Below, piece by piece: positions 32,701-39,661 of a stretch of 54,639 nt of DNA. The stretch is from CAWDPQ01 sp049642465. Its GTDB lineage: Bacteria > Acidobacteriota > Vicinamibacteria > Vicinamibacterales > 2-12-FULL-66-21. Within the stretch, counting starts at the first letter, position 1. Each line of letters starts with the position of its first letter. The position numbers were made by a program, and so were the translations under genes. The stretch is taken from assembly GCA_049642465.1 (NCBI GenBank), contig JBAROV010000237.1, forward strand, positions 1 to 54,639, written 5' to 3'. The notes beneath the pieces were generated by a model, which searched no databases, had not been told where the DNA came from, and was given only the letters and a program-made list of their open reading frames with translations.

Positions 32701-32895
32701 GAAATCCGCAACGATCGGGCGATTGACGAGCGGCGGCCCGGCGACCCGCTCGATCGCAAAACCGTCGGGCACCCTGAGCGTCGGATCCGTCCCGGGCGGT
32801 GCCGACCGCTCCTGCGCGTTCGAGAAGACGAGCGACGCGAGGATGATCATCATCAACGCGACGCTCAAGGCGGTGTATCTGGTCGTCGAGGTCAT
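29764..32895 (-). CDS. Exported PVC-type membrane-bound dehydrogenase with HEAT repeats and cytochrome c
   Basis: The 1043-residue protein begins with a signal peptide (TALSVALMMIILASLVFSNA). A beta-propeller (about 40-400) has FAIERVAGPPLVNRPIVADF, GTMWFDGSLYVAAPPSIWKL, DLHGPYLGPDGWIYWTKGAF and GGMDNPVDVVFTPAGERIF, the NHL-like PVC domain. HEAT/PBS repeats (about 430-850) follow, e.g. LIEALKAREPAVQRAAAEAL. At 922-926 is the haem c site CASCH, followed by GYMGGRIGPDLTRIG, with a possible axial Met in the C-terminal SLMPPGIADQLS. Proteins of this type are oxidoreductases for sugars or alcohols in Planctomycetota, Verrucomicrobiota and Acidobacteriota. It overlaps DUF1080 and is preceded by a 23-residue micro-ORF that overlaps its ATG. 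Confidence 0.93.
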   Translation of the reverse strand: MTSTTRYTALSVALMMIILASLVFSNAQERSAPPGTDPTLRVPDGFAIERVAGPPLVNRPIVADFDERGRLYVADSSGSNDKVDQQLATRPHRIVRLEDNDGDGRFDTSTVFADKMMLPEGTMWFDGSLYVAAPPSIWKLTDVNDDGVADEREEWLQGKTLTGCANDLHGPYLGPDGWIYWTKGAFAQQTYERPGKPPFVTKASHIFRRRPGDAELEPVMTGGMDNPVDVVFTPAGERIFTATFLEHPQAGRRDALVHAIYGGVYGKPHAVIDGHKRTGDLMPVMRQLGPDVPAGLTRYQSRVFGDEYRDSLFAALFNVRKVARYVLEPNGATFNTRDSDFVVSDSRDFHPTDVIEDADGSLLVVDTGPWYKLCCPSSQLAKPEVFGAIYRVRRKGSAATVQDPRGLRLAWGDMTPADLAKLLDDPRPAVVEHALRRVAKLGSAAVGAMASTLKSAGAVEARRNAVWALTRIPTAAAREAVRPALQDRDATVRQAAIHSAALWRDAGATRSLIEALKAREPAVQRAAAEALGRIGDGRAVPDLIAAAQSNIDRTLEHSLTYALIEIGDAAATVAAWRQSKASRSKRVALIALDQIDPANIKADDIVALLDSPDPILKETSWWIAGHHPEWGGALATFFRSHFSNGGMTLADREALQTRLAQFAEHPAMQALLGSIVQGTSAAPERLVALRAMANSRVKLLPAPWIPAMVGALDAPELEVVRQAIVVARSAPSNPKQTVPELREALVRVARNRSWPLDVRVEALGGIQEGLTSLDAELFELLRTGVRTATQPAVRVAAAAVLEKSTLERDQLLALSDVVQSAGPLEIGRLLAPFERARDEQVGLRLMDALERARSRSSLRPDMIRPRLAKYPESVQRRGEALLASVDTNAPKQAQHLERLLPTLAGGDVRRGQDVFNGSKAACASCHAIGYMGGRIGPDLTRIGQIRSERDLLEAILFPNASFARGYEPVSVTTSSGEVVGGVLRGDLPEEVVLGTATGEELRIARQRVREVQPGTISLMPPGIADQLSRQELADLVAFLKAAR

Positions 32896-32963
32896 AAGGG
32901 CGAGCTCAGGTTAGCGGCGTCCATGCCGGAGGATCCCAGCACCTCGCGGCGGGAGAGTTTCAT
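32892..32963 (-). other. 23-codon micro-ORF resembling a Tat signal start
   Basis: ATG at 32963 opens MKLSRREVLGSSGMDAANLS then SPL and stops with TGA at 32892-32894, sharing TG with the ATG of the haem-c dehydrogenase gene. MKLSRREVLG is how many twin-arginine signals start, yet it ends after 23 codons and the rest has no hydrophobic core. It could be a decayed remnant of an exported-protein gene, or an upstream coupled leader ORF. Confidence 0.35.
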
Positions 32964-32984
32964 CGGTCGGCTATCCCCGGACAA

Positions 32985-33914
32985 CTACGCCTGCGGCATC
33001 CTGAACGTCTGACGCACGTACTCGATGTTGGCGCGTGTGTCGGCGATGAGATCGTTGTTCGGCGATCCGGTCTCCAGGACGTACCAACCGCGGTAGCCGA
33101 TGTCGTGATACTCCTGGGCCAGGCGCTGCCAATCGAGGATGTCGGTATCCCTCATCAGCTTCTGACCGTTCTTGACGTGGATTTGGTGGATTCGTTTGCC
33201 GAGTTTTTTCGGTTCGTCGTACGGATCGACCTTCAACCGCGACTTGATATTCCTGGCGTCGTAATACACGCCGATGAAGTCCGAGCCGATCGCGTCCAGC
33301 AATCGAATATTGTCGTCCGCTGAAATCCAGTCCTCGAGACCGACGACGACCCCGGCCTTCTCCGCGTATCGGGCGACTTCTTTCATCATCGCGACGAAGG
33401 TGTTCACCTCCTGCGCGTTCGCCATGTCGATGTGGCTGTCTCCGAGGATTGGGAGCAGGATGTTGTTCGTGCCCAGATTGCGCGCAACTTCGACGGCCTC
33501 AACGAGCAGGATCGCGGCGGCGGGATTCGTGTGCAGCGGCAGCCGTGATTTGCCTGGGTTACCGATCGCGAGCGAACAGATCTGAATGCCGTTCTCGAGC
33601 GCCACTCGCTTGAACTCGGCCTGCGTTTTCGGGTCACGAAGGTGAGGCGTATTGTCATCAGTCGGGAACTGCAGGCTCACCTGGATGCCGTCAAGGCCAA
33701 TCTCACGAGCCAATGGAATCTTCGTGATGTCTCCGCGCTGGCCAAGATTCCAATCCGTCATGCCGATTTTGATCGGCAGCGGTTTGGAGCCTGGTGATCT
33801 CGCAGGCGCCTCCTGCACGCTATCTGTGGCGGCCGCCAGATGACTCAGCGGCGCGGCTCCCAAAGACGAGGCGATCGTCGCCTGCCTGACAAATTCTCGT
33901 CTGCTCAGTGCCAT
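32985..33914 (-). CDS. Exported sugar phosphate isomerase/epimerase-like TIM-barrel protein
   Basis: The 309-residue product has a twin-arginine signal (MALSRREFVRQATIASSLGA) and an AP-endonuclease-2/xylose-isomerase-like barrel with LPIKIGMTDWNLGQRGDITK, GLDGIQVSLQFPTDD, FIGVYYDARNIKSRLKVDPY and KKLGKRIHQIHVKNGQKL. Metal ligands of the fold are present in VVVGLEDWISADDN and in IHQIHVKN. Periplasmic members accompany DUF1080 and glucose-3-oxidation systems; a role on 3-keto sugars is inference. A gap of about 20 nt separates it from the micro-ORF. Confidence 0.88.
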   Translation of the reverse strand: MALSRREFVRQATIASSLGAAPLSHLAAATDSVQEAPARSPGSKPLPIKIGMTDWNLGQRGDITKIPLAREIGLDGIQVSLQFPTDDNTPHLRDPKTQAEFKRVALENGIQICSLAIGNPGKSRLPLHTNPAAAILLVEAVEVARNLGTNNILLPILGDSHIDMANAQEVNTFVAMMKEVARYAEKAGVVVGLEDWISADDNIRLLDAIGSDFIGVYYDARNIKSRLKVDPYDEPKKLGKRIHQIHVKNGQKLMRDTDILDWQRLAQEYHDIGYRGWYVLETGSPNNDLIADTRANIEYVRQTFRMPQA

Positions 33915-34023
33915 GGCTCTCCCTCGGGGATCGATTTGCGGGTGCTCCAGATTCAGCGGTCGAGCCGAACGGGCAGATCTTACGTCATGCGGCGTAGGGC
34001 TCTGGAAAGGTTTTTTTGGAAGG

Positions 34024-34380
34024 CTACTGCCACTCGCGGGCGTAATTTCGACGGCGGATCCGTTCTTCGACGATCAGGCTGACAGTAAAGAGAGCGAAGA
34101 CTTCGATGAGGCCAATGAACGCGTAGATCGCGAAGCGGGTAAAGGCGCTGGGATCGGGAAAGCACACCGTGCCGGCATCGAAGCACGCCTGAGTGAGACG
34201 ATCCAGCACAGCATATTCACGGAGGATGAGTCCGATCGCAGAGGCAAAGATCACCGCCGTGCCAAAGATGCTTCCGAAGATGGCCTGCCCTTTCCGCCAG
34301 AACGGAATACTGACGAGGAAGCCGACGGCAGGAGGCACGGTGGCCGCAAAGACAATCCACCACCAACTGAGGCCGGTCAC
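34024..34380 (-). CDS. Small hypothetical membrane protein
   Basis: The 118-residue product has three hydrophobic segments (WWWIVFAATVPPAVGFLVSI, QAIFGSIFGTAVIFASAIGL, FAIYAFIGLIEVFALFTVSL) and two cysteines (ACFDAGTVCFPD) between the second and third. The C-terminus is basic. I do not recognise the family. It is followed by the heptamer array at 34410 and has no clear operon partner. Confidence 0.65.
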   Translation of the reverse strand: MTGLSWWWIVFAATVPPAVGFLVSIPFWRKGQAIFGSIFGTAVIFASAIGLILREYAVLDRLTQACFDAGTVCFPDPSAFTRFAIYAFIGLIEVFALFTVSLIVEERIRRRNYAREWQ

Positions 34381-34409
34381 CCGGGTATCATAAGGCAGCG
34401 CTGACGCGT

Positions 34410-34438
34410 GTCAGTCGCTAGTCGCTAGTCGCTAGTCA
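34410..34438 (+). repeat. TAGTCGC heptamer array overlapping a gene end
   Basis: The plus strand reads GTCAGTCGCTAGTCGCTAGT followed by CGCTAGTCA: four units with the family start. The complement supplies the last codons (S-R-D) and the TAG stop of the minus-strand gene that ends at 34432. Confidence 0.85.
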
Positions 34439-34968
34439 CGGCTGGCGCTCAGCCGGCGCAGCGCAATCGTCGCCAGTTGCTGGCTGCGGCGAATGCGCTC
34501 AGGCTCCTCAGCGACGCCACCGGCGCTGATGCGCAGGATGGCGTCACCACTGAAAACGTAAATCGCGCCCGCCCGTGCATCGCCCGTCCAGAACGCCTCG
34601 TTCCCCAACCCGAGGATCCGGCGCCCCTCCTCTTCTTCTGATTCTCTTGCTCGCGAAGCCTTCTTCTCCCTTCGTTCTTGGCTCTTTTCAAAGGTATCCG
34701 TCCAGTACGTCTTGACGGTCCCGCGCGAAGGCGCGGTGATCAGGGTGACACTCACTGAATGCGCGAAGTCAGTGGTTGCGTAGACGCACTGTAAGTAATG
34801 CAAGCCTTTCGATTGCCCGTTCGATGGCTTGACCTCTTTGACCGTGGCGGCCTGAACGCTCTGAATTTCCGCCGCAGTCAACAATTCGCACGCCCGACGC
34901 GACGGCAGGACATCGCCCTCCACGGTCTGCAGAATCCCAACGGCCAGAACTGTCAGCGCGTAATTCAT
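34432..34968 (-). CDS. Exported hypothetical protein
   Basis: From the ATG at 34968 the product is 178 residues: MNYALTVLAVGILQTVEGDV is a signal-like N-terminus, then PSRRACELLTAAEIQSVQAA resembles the start of DUF3558-type lipoproteins, with a second cysteine in GLHYLQCVYATTDF. A charged helix (EKKASRARESEEEEGRRILG) and a beta end (GAIYVFSGDAILRISAGG) follow. The frame is open upstream to 35070, where an ATGA overlaps the stop of the previous gene, but that part is encoded by a GAACC repeat array and gives only repeated V-Q-K-G-S residues. The last residues (LSASRD) and the TAG stop come from a heptamer array. Confidence 0.65.
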   Translation of the reverse strand: MNYALTVLAVGILQTVEGDVLPSRRACELLTAAEIQSVQAATVKEVKPSNGQSKGLHYLQCVYATTDFAHSVSVTLITAPSRGTVKTYWTDTFEKSQERREKKASRARESEEEEGRRILGLGNEAFWTGDARAGAIYVFSGDAILRISAGGVAEEPERIRRSQQLATIALRRLSASRD

Positions 34969-34974
34969 CTCACC

Positions 34975-35060
34975 GAACCTTTTTTGAACCTTTTGAACCT
35001 TTGAACCTTTTGAACCTTTTTGAACCCCTTCTGAACCCTTTCTGAACCCCTTCTGAACCC
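34975..35060 (-). repeat. GGTTCAAAA-type tandem array
   Basis: GAACC recurs at 34975, 34986, 34995, 35003, 35012, 35022, 35033, 35044 and 35055 on the plus strand, i.e. nine units with 8-11 bp spacing and T- or CTT-rich linkers. It is the whole spacer between the genes at 34968 and 35067, and is an open frame in which the minus strand reads repeated VQKGSKG-like residues. Confidence 0.85.
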
Positions 35061-35066
35061 TTTCGA

Positions 35067-38000
35067 TCATTTCACCCCAACACTCCCGACATTCGAATAC
35101 GCCGATCTCGCCCCACCGCGTGCCGCGCGGACCCGATAGAAATACGTCATCTTCTTCACAACCGTCGCATCGATGTAGGTGGTGACGTTGGGACCCACCG
35201 AGGCGATCTGGATGAAGCTGTCGCTCAACGAGGCGGACCGTTCGATCAGGAAGGCGGTCTCGTCGTTCGAGCCGTCGGTCCAGACGAGTGAAACCGTTCG
35301 CTTGCTCGATGTGGCTGCTAATCCGGTCGGCGGCTGCGGCGGCTGCTGGCAGGCGGCATTCCCGACCAGCGTGTAGCTTCCGGCCGGTGAGTAGTCTGAG
35401 GAAACGTTCTGGCTGACGGGCAGACCGTCATTCCGTCCAAGGAACGTCCGCACCTCGATCCCCAGTAGTGTCGCGCCCGCGGCTACGTTATCAACGCTTG
35501 CCGTCGGAATGACGATTCGAATAGCGCCCGTCGCCGCGTCGTAGTTCCCGGTTGCGGAACCAAACCGCGTCGGAACATTGCCCTGATTCGGCGCTGGACT
35601 GGTGGTGACCAGCGGATAGCTCACACGGCCGTACTCGAAGCTGCCATTCCCGAGCAGGTCGGTCTTCATGGCGACGTAGTTGCGATCGTGATTCGCGTCG
35701 GGCGTGGTTCGCTGCCAGATCACGTACCACTGGCTGTTGGACGGCGCGGCCCCGCCGCCCGTTCCAACAGTGAAGTGGAGCGTGCCGGAGCCGTCTCCGT
35801 ATGGCTCCGCAACATAGACGGCCTTCACGTCACCCTGCGGCAAGGGAGATGAATTCGGCGGATTGTCGATGGTGTCGTCCGCCACGAGGATACCCGGCAC
35901 TGTGCAGGCGCTTGCAGGCACGGTCGGTGTCGTCATCAGCGATTTCGGACCTTCTCCAACGGCGTTGAGCGCGGTGACCTGATACCGGGTTGCAGCCGTG
36001 CTGCCGGAATCCGAGTGCGTGTTGAGACTGGCCTCGACGTCTGCCAGTAGCGCGTCGTTGCGATAAACACGATACCCCGTGATCGTTGAGCCGCCATCGT
36101 CTGGTGTTGACCAGGCAAGAAACGCCGACTGCCCCTGGAGCGACGCGGTCAACTGAGGCGCGGCTGGCGGCGCTGGAAGCGGCGGATCGAACGCGGCGAG
36201 TAACCCTAAACCACCCGACTGTCGAGCGATGGCGGCTTTGTCGGCGGCATCGTTGTCACGCGCATCGAGGAACCCGTCGCCGTTTTTATCGACACCCGCG
36301 ATGCACGCGGGACTGACGCATCCGTCTGCATAGGCGACGAGGATGCGACCGCGGGCATCAATTTGCACGTCCATGAAGTCGAGCAGATTGCGTGTGTCTG
36401 GAGCGGTGGGGCAGCTCAGCCCTGCGTCGCAGATGTTTCCACGTTGCACGGGATCGTCACCGGTGGCATTCACCGTCGTCCAGGTCGCGCCGGCGTCGTA
36501 GGTGGTAGACACGTACAACTGCCAGGTGCCGTCGAAACCGGCGCCGCTACCGAGCGCCTCGCCTTCGTTGCGCGTGCCCAGGAACGCGAATGCCGCCCGA
36601 TCGTCGTCGCCGGCGACCATGGCAGGAAATGCAATCCGCTTGATGCCATGGCTTGCGCCAAGGTCCGGGCTCACTAACCACGTCTGCCCTTTGTCGCGCG
36701 AGACCGCAACTCGGGGCACTCGATCGACATCATCGCCGTAGCCAAAGTAGACAGTGCCGTTCTTGCCGACACCGACTGAAGGATCCCAGTTGCTCGCCTT
36801 GGCGGATGTCACACGAGATACGTTCCACGTCAGACCGCTGTCCGATGACATCGCAACAGCTTGCTGGCCGGCGCCCGTCTGCGGTTCATCGCAGTTTCCA
36901 AGAGGAACGTACACCGTCCCGTCGAGGGGAGACACTTTGATGTGGCCGTGCAGACCGGCGCAGTCGGCAATCGAGTACATCGGGATTGCCGGACCGTAGG
37001 TGCGGCCGCCGTCCAGACTGGCCGCAAACTCCGCGACCGCGACGTCCTGAGCCGCGTAGTAAACAGCGTTGGGATAGTTCGGATCGATCGAACTCAGCGC
37101 GGTCCCAAAACGTCCGCCGCCGATCGTCTGGTGATCCACGCCGGAGTTGATCCCGGCTCCCTGACTCAACTGCCACGTTTCCCCATCGTCATCGGTGTAG
37201 GCCGACAAGCTGTGCTTGGACGGGAAGATGAGCTGGGAGACGAACGTGCGGCCTGTGCCGGAGTCCGTGAACAGAATCGGATCGTTGGTCCTCAGACCAG
37301 TCGTCAGAAACGTCCTGTTGAACCAGCGCGCCATCGCCGGTGACGCGCTGTCGTCAAAGCTCGCGCGCAACGTTTCAAGAAGCGCGATGTACATCACATT
37401 CCCAGTCGAATAGTTCACCCCGAGCGTCGGCTCGCCTGCGTGCTCCCCGAGACCGCTCGGAGGCCGGTAATTGGAGAATCGCGGCGCGAACGGAGGTGGT
37501 GTGGGTTCCGGCGGAAGCGATGTCGCATTGCGATCCACGAGGTTGAACGTCACGACCCCGCTCGCGGATGGAATGGGCGTCGGTGACAGCCAATTGACGA
37601 TGATCACGCGGTACGTCCGTGGACCGGTGCCGGGATTGACGAGAACAGCGGTTTCGCTGGCAGATTGCGTGTTGTCCGTCGTACTGCTCGCGACGATGCT
37701 GCCCTGCTCGTCGACGATATACAGATCCATGTCGTTGCCGTCTGGAGCATCGGCCCACCTGACCGTCGCTGCCAGCGTGCCTCGGCGGGTCTGCCAATAG
37801 CCGCTCGGCAGATTGAAATTGACCGCGTACGCGTCGCAGAGCGCAGGTGGCGTCACGGCTTGGGTGCAGACTGCGACGGTGGCGCTGGTCTGTGTACCGG
37901 CCGCGCTCCCGGCTGCAAATGGGCCTGCGGTAAACGCCAGTGTCTGCTTTGTTCCCAGGCCATCGTCTGTTGGAGTGGCGATGGTTCCTGAAGTGGGCGT

Positions 38001-38084
38001 GGCGGCCTGTAGCAGCGCGGCTGCAATGAGAACAACGATGATCCGAAGAGGCCACGAAAGGTACTTGGACGGGTGGGCACTCAT
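35067..38084 (-). CDS. Large secreted protein with BNR/sialidase-like and fibronectin III domains
   Basis: The 1005-residue protein has a signal peptide (LRIIVVLIAAALLQAATPTS). An N-terminal region (about 60-190) is a PPC-like beta domain (GNDMDLYIVDEQGSIVASST). Residues about 200-600 contain sialidase-like repeats with Asp-box-like features (SDSGLTWNVSRVTSA, SRDKGQTWLVSPD, TYDAGATWTTVNA). Two fibronectin type III domains follow, near 640-725 (PQLTASLQGQSAFLAWSTPD) and at the C-terminus (PTGLAATSSKRTVSLVWTDG). It is likely an extracellular glycan-binding protein or hydrolase; the exo-alpha-sialidase activity is not proved because the catalytic residues cannot be assigned from the motifs seen. 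Confidence 0.82.
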   Translation of the reverse strand: MSAHPSKYLSWPLRIIVVLIAAALLQAATPTSGTIATPTDDGLGTKQTLAFTAGPFAAGSAAGTQTSATVAVCTQAVTPPALCDAYAVNFNLPSGYWQTRRGTLAATVRWADAPDGNDMDLYIVDEQGSIVASSTTDNTQSASETAVLVNPGTGPRTYRVIIVNWLSPTPIPSASGVVTFNLVDRNATSLPPEPTPPPFAPRFSNYRPPSGLGEHAGEPTLGVNYSTGNVMYIALLETLRASFDDSASPAMARWFNRTFLTTGLRTNDPILFTDSGTGRTFVSQLIFPSKHSLSAYTDDDGETWQLSQGAGINSGVDHQTIGGGRFGTALSSIDPNYPNAVYYAAQDVAVAEFAASLDGGRTYGPAIPMYSIADCAGLHGHIKVSPLDGTVYVPLGNCDEPQTGAGQQAVAMSSDSGLTWNVSRVTSAKASNWDPSVGVGKNGTVYFGYGDDVDRVPRVAVSRDKGQTWLVSPDLGASHGIKRIAFPAMVAGDDDRAAFAFLGTRNEGEALGSGAGFDGTWQLYVSTTYDAGATWTTVNATGDDPVQRGNICDAGLSCPTAPDTRNLLDFMDVQIDARGRILVAYADGCVSPACIAGVDKNGDGFLDARDNDAADKAAIARQSGGLGLLAAFDPPLPAPPAAPQLTASLQGQSAFLAWSTPDDGGSTITGYRVYRNDALLADVEASLNTHSDSGSTAATRYQVTALNAVGEGPKSLMTTPTVPASACTVPGILVADDTIDNPPNSSPLPQGDVKAVYVAEPYGDGSGTLHFTVGTGGGAAPSNSQWYVIWQRTTPDANHDRNYVAMKTDLLGNGSFEYGRVSYPLVTTSPAPNQGNVPTRFGSATGNYDAATGAIRIVIPTASVDNVAAGATLLGIEVRTFLGRNDGLPVSQNVSSDYSPAGSYTLVGNAACQQPPQPPTGLAATSSKRTVSLVWTDGSNDETAFLIERSASLSDSFIQIASVGPNVTTYIDATVVKKMTYFYRVRAARGGARSAYSNVGSVGVK

Positions 38085-38206
38085 GCGTCCTCCAGCTCGC
38101 GCTCGCGCGTGTTGAGGTTCACGATATGGGAATCACAGAAGCCCGAAAATCACCCGGAAGTGACGGCTGAGACACCACCCGCTGATGAGGTCACGTCTAC
38201 CGCCTT

Positions 38207-38232
38207 GTCAGTCGCTGGTCGCTGGTCGTCAG
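38207..38232 (+). repeat. TAGTCGC-family heptamer array (TGGTCGC variant)
   Basis: The plus strand reads GTCAGTCGCTGGTCGCTGGT followed by CGTCAG: three to four units with the family start but G in place of A, hence no TAG stop. It lies just beyond the stop of the DUF3667-like gene at 38240. Confidence 0.75.
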
Positions 38233-38239
38233 AGTGGGT

Positions 38240-39148
38240 CTAGAGGCTGTTGAGTGCGATCGCGCCACCGATGAGTTGGATGGCAGTGATGAACGCAGAG
38301 TTCAGGATGTAAACAAGGAGAGCTGCACCAATTGCCCGCACGCGCGACCGTGCAGGAGGACGGCTCGCGTCGGCGAAGTAGAAGCGTCGAATGCCCGTGG
38401 CGATATAGGCGAATTGCCAGATGATCACCCCGAGCAGAATGACGAGGCCTGCACTATGGTCCCGTTGAATCAGCCACAGTCCGGGGATGAGCGCGAGGCT
38501 GGAGATCAAAACGAAACTCACCGTATGCATGCTGAAGACTGCGTGGTCGAGCATCAGGGGGCGCCTGCGGTGGAAGAACGCGGAGAGCGCGAAGGTCAGG
38601 AGCACCACGTTGGCGAAGGATAGCGGTTGAGCAAAACCATTCAGCTTCGCATGGAATCGTTCGCGTGCCGCATCGGAGGTCAAGTCCGCAGCCCGGGACT
38701 TCGCCTCGAGCATCTTCGTCAGGATCCCGAATCGATCGATCCGTCTTACGGTTTCCTGGACGCTGACGTTTGCCGGGATCGCCGTAGGCGCGGTGCTGAA
38801 ATTGAGCCAGCCGATCGTCAGTGTCACGAGCAGGCCGCCCCGCGTCGCCACGGCGTAAACAATGATGCTTGCAAGGAGAAGCTTCGCCGGCTTGATGTAA
38901 GGACGCCGGCGTCCGGCGCTGTATTCTCCTGAGAGAAAGCCCGGACGCGTGATCAGGTAGCGCAGCGTGCGCCAGAACTTCCCATCGAGATGGACGAGTT
39001 CGTCCACCAGCGTGTGGGCGACGAAATGTCGGACCGTGAGGGAATCCGGATCGAGGGCCTTTTCACCGCAGTGCGCGCAATAGCGCCCGGTGAGCGGCTG
39101 TCGGCACGTCGCACACGACGCAACGGCGCGATCGGCGACCCCCGTCAT
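38240..39148 (-). CDS. DUF3667-like zinc-ribbon membrane protein
   Basis: The 302-residue protein starts with a zinc ribbon (CATCRQPLTGRYCAHCGEKA near residues 12-31, C-x2-C-x9-C-x2-C). Then come VRHFVAHTLVDELVHLDGKF, WRTLRYLITRPGFLSGEYSA and GRRRPYIKPAKLLLASII, the DUF3667 pattern, followed by about five transmembrane helices up to residue 300. Function unknown; the ribbon is cytoplasmic. Its start overlaps the coxG gene by four bases (ATGA), so it may be the last gene of the cox operon's transcript. Confidence 0.9.
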   Translation of the reverse strand: MTGVADRAVASCATCRQPLTGRYCAHCGEKALDPDSLTVRHFVAHTLVDELVHLDGKFWRTLRYLITRPGFLSGEYSAGRRRPYIKPAKLLLASIIVYAVATRGGLLVTLTIGWLNFSTAPTAIPANVSVQETVRRIDRFGILTKMLEAKSRAADLTSDAARERFHAKLNGFAQPLSFANVVLLTFALSAFFHRRRPLMLDHAVFSMHTVSFVLISSLALIPGLWLIQRDHSAGLVILLGVIIWQFAYIATGIRRFYFADASRPPARSRVRAIGAALLVYILNSAFITAIQLIGGAIALNSL

Positions 39149-39609
39149 CTCCCCTCAGCGTTGTCGACCCGGGACTGTGCAATCTGTTTCCGCAGGCATG
39201 CGTAAAAGCTGTCCATGGTCGTTCGGCCGACGCCTTCGAGCAGTCGTTGACCGACGCGGGCGATCATGCCTCCCGCTTCCGCCTGAGCCTGGACATGAAC
39301 ACGGGTACGCTCACCATCCGGCTCCAATGAGATGTTTGCATGTCCCTTGACAAAACCCTGACGGCCTGTGCCCTCGACGATCAGCTTGTAGGATTGCGGA
39401 GCCACCTTCTCCTCGAGCGCCACCGTGCCCTTGAAACTGCCGGCGATCGCCGCGACGGCCACTGATAGTTCCACCTCGTATCGGTCCGTACCTGCCGGCT
39501 GAAGTCCGCGACAACCGGGAAGACACTTGCCAACGGCCACCGGATCCATCAAGAGACCCCAAACCTGCGCGACCGGAGCATCGAAGAGGTAAGTCGCTGA
39601 GAGGTTCAT
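39145..39609 (-). CDS. coxG: CoxG/SRPBCC family protein
   Basis: The 154-residue product starts MNLSATYLFDAPVAQVWGLL and has DPVAVGKCLPGCRGLQPAGT and ALEEKVAPQSYKLIVEGTGR, then GFVKGHANISLEPDGERTRV and VGQRLLEGVGRTTMDSFYAC. This is the CoxG-like SRPBCC fold. CoxG anchors CO dehydrogenase to the membrane in carboxydotrophs and, per recent work in mycobacteria, can carry menaquinone to it. Here it sits after coxE in the cox gene cluster. The start codon at 39609 has no strong alternative. Confidence 0.92.
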   Translation of the reverse strand: MNLSATYLFDAPVAQVWGLLMDPVAVGKCLPGCRGLQPAGTDRYEVELSVAVAAIAGSFKGTVALEEKVAPQSYKLIVEGTGRQGFVKGHANISLEPDGERTRVHVQAQAEAGGMIARVGQRLLEGVGRTTMDSFYACLRKQIAQSRVDNAEGR

Positions 39610-39624
39610 ACAGCCTGCTTCGCT

Positions 39625-39661
39625 GTCAGTCGCTGGTCGCTAGTCGCTAGTCGCTAGTCGC
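39625..39661 (+). repeat. TAGTCGC heptamer array overlapping the coxE end
   Basis: The plus strand reads GTCAGTCGCTGGTCGCTAGT, then CGCTAGTCGCTAGTCGC: five units with the family start. The complement encodes the C-terminal residues SRLATSD and the TAG stop of the CoxE-like gene ending at 39640. Confidence 0.88.

Noticed and set aside
33990..34020. T-run at 34011-34017 as an intrinsic terminator
   Set aside because: No stable stem precedes it on the plus strand, and on the minus strand it is an A-run.
34969..35070. N-terminal extension of the 34432 gene by 34 codons
   Set aside because: These codons are the GAACC repeat array; the signal-like N-terminus starts at the ATG at 34968. The ATGA overlap is kept as a finding only.
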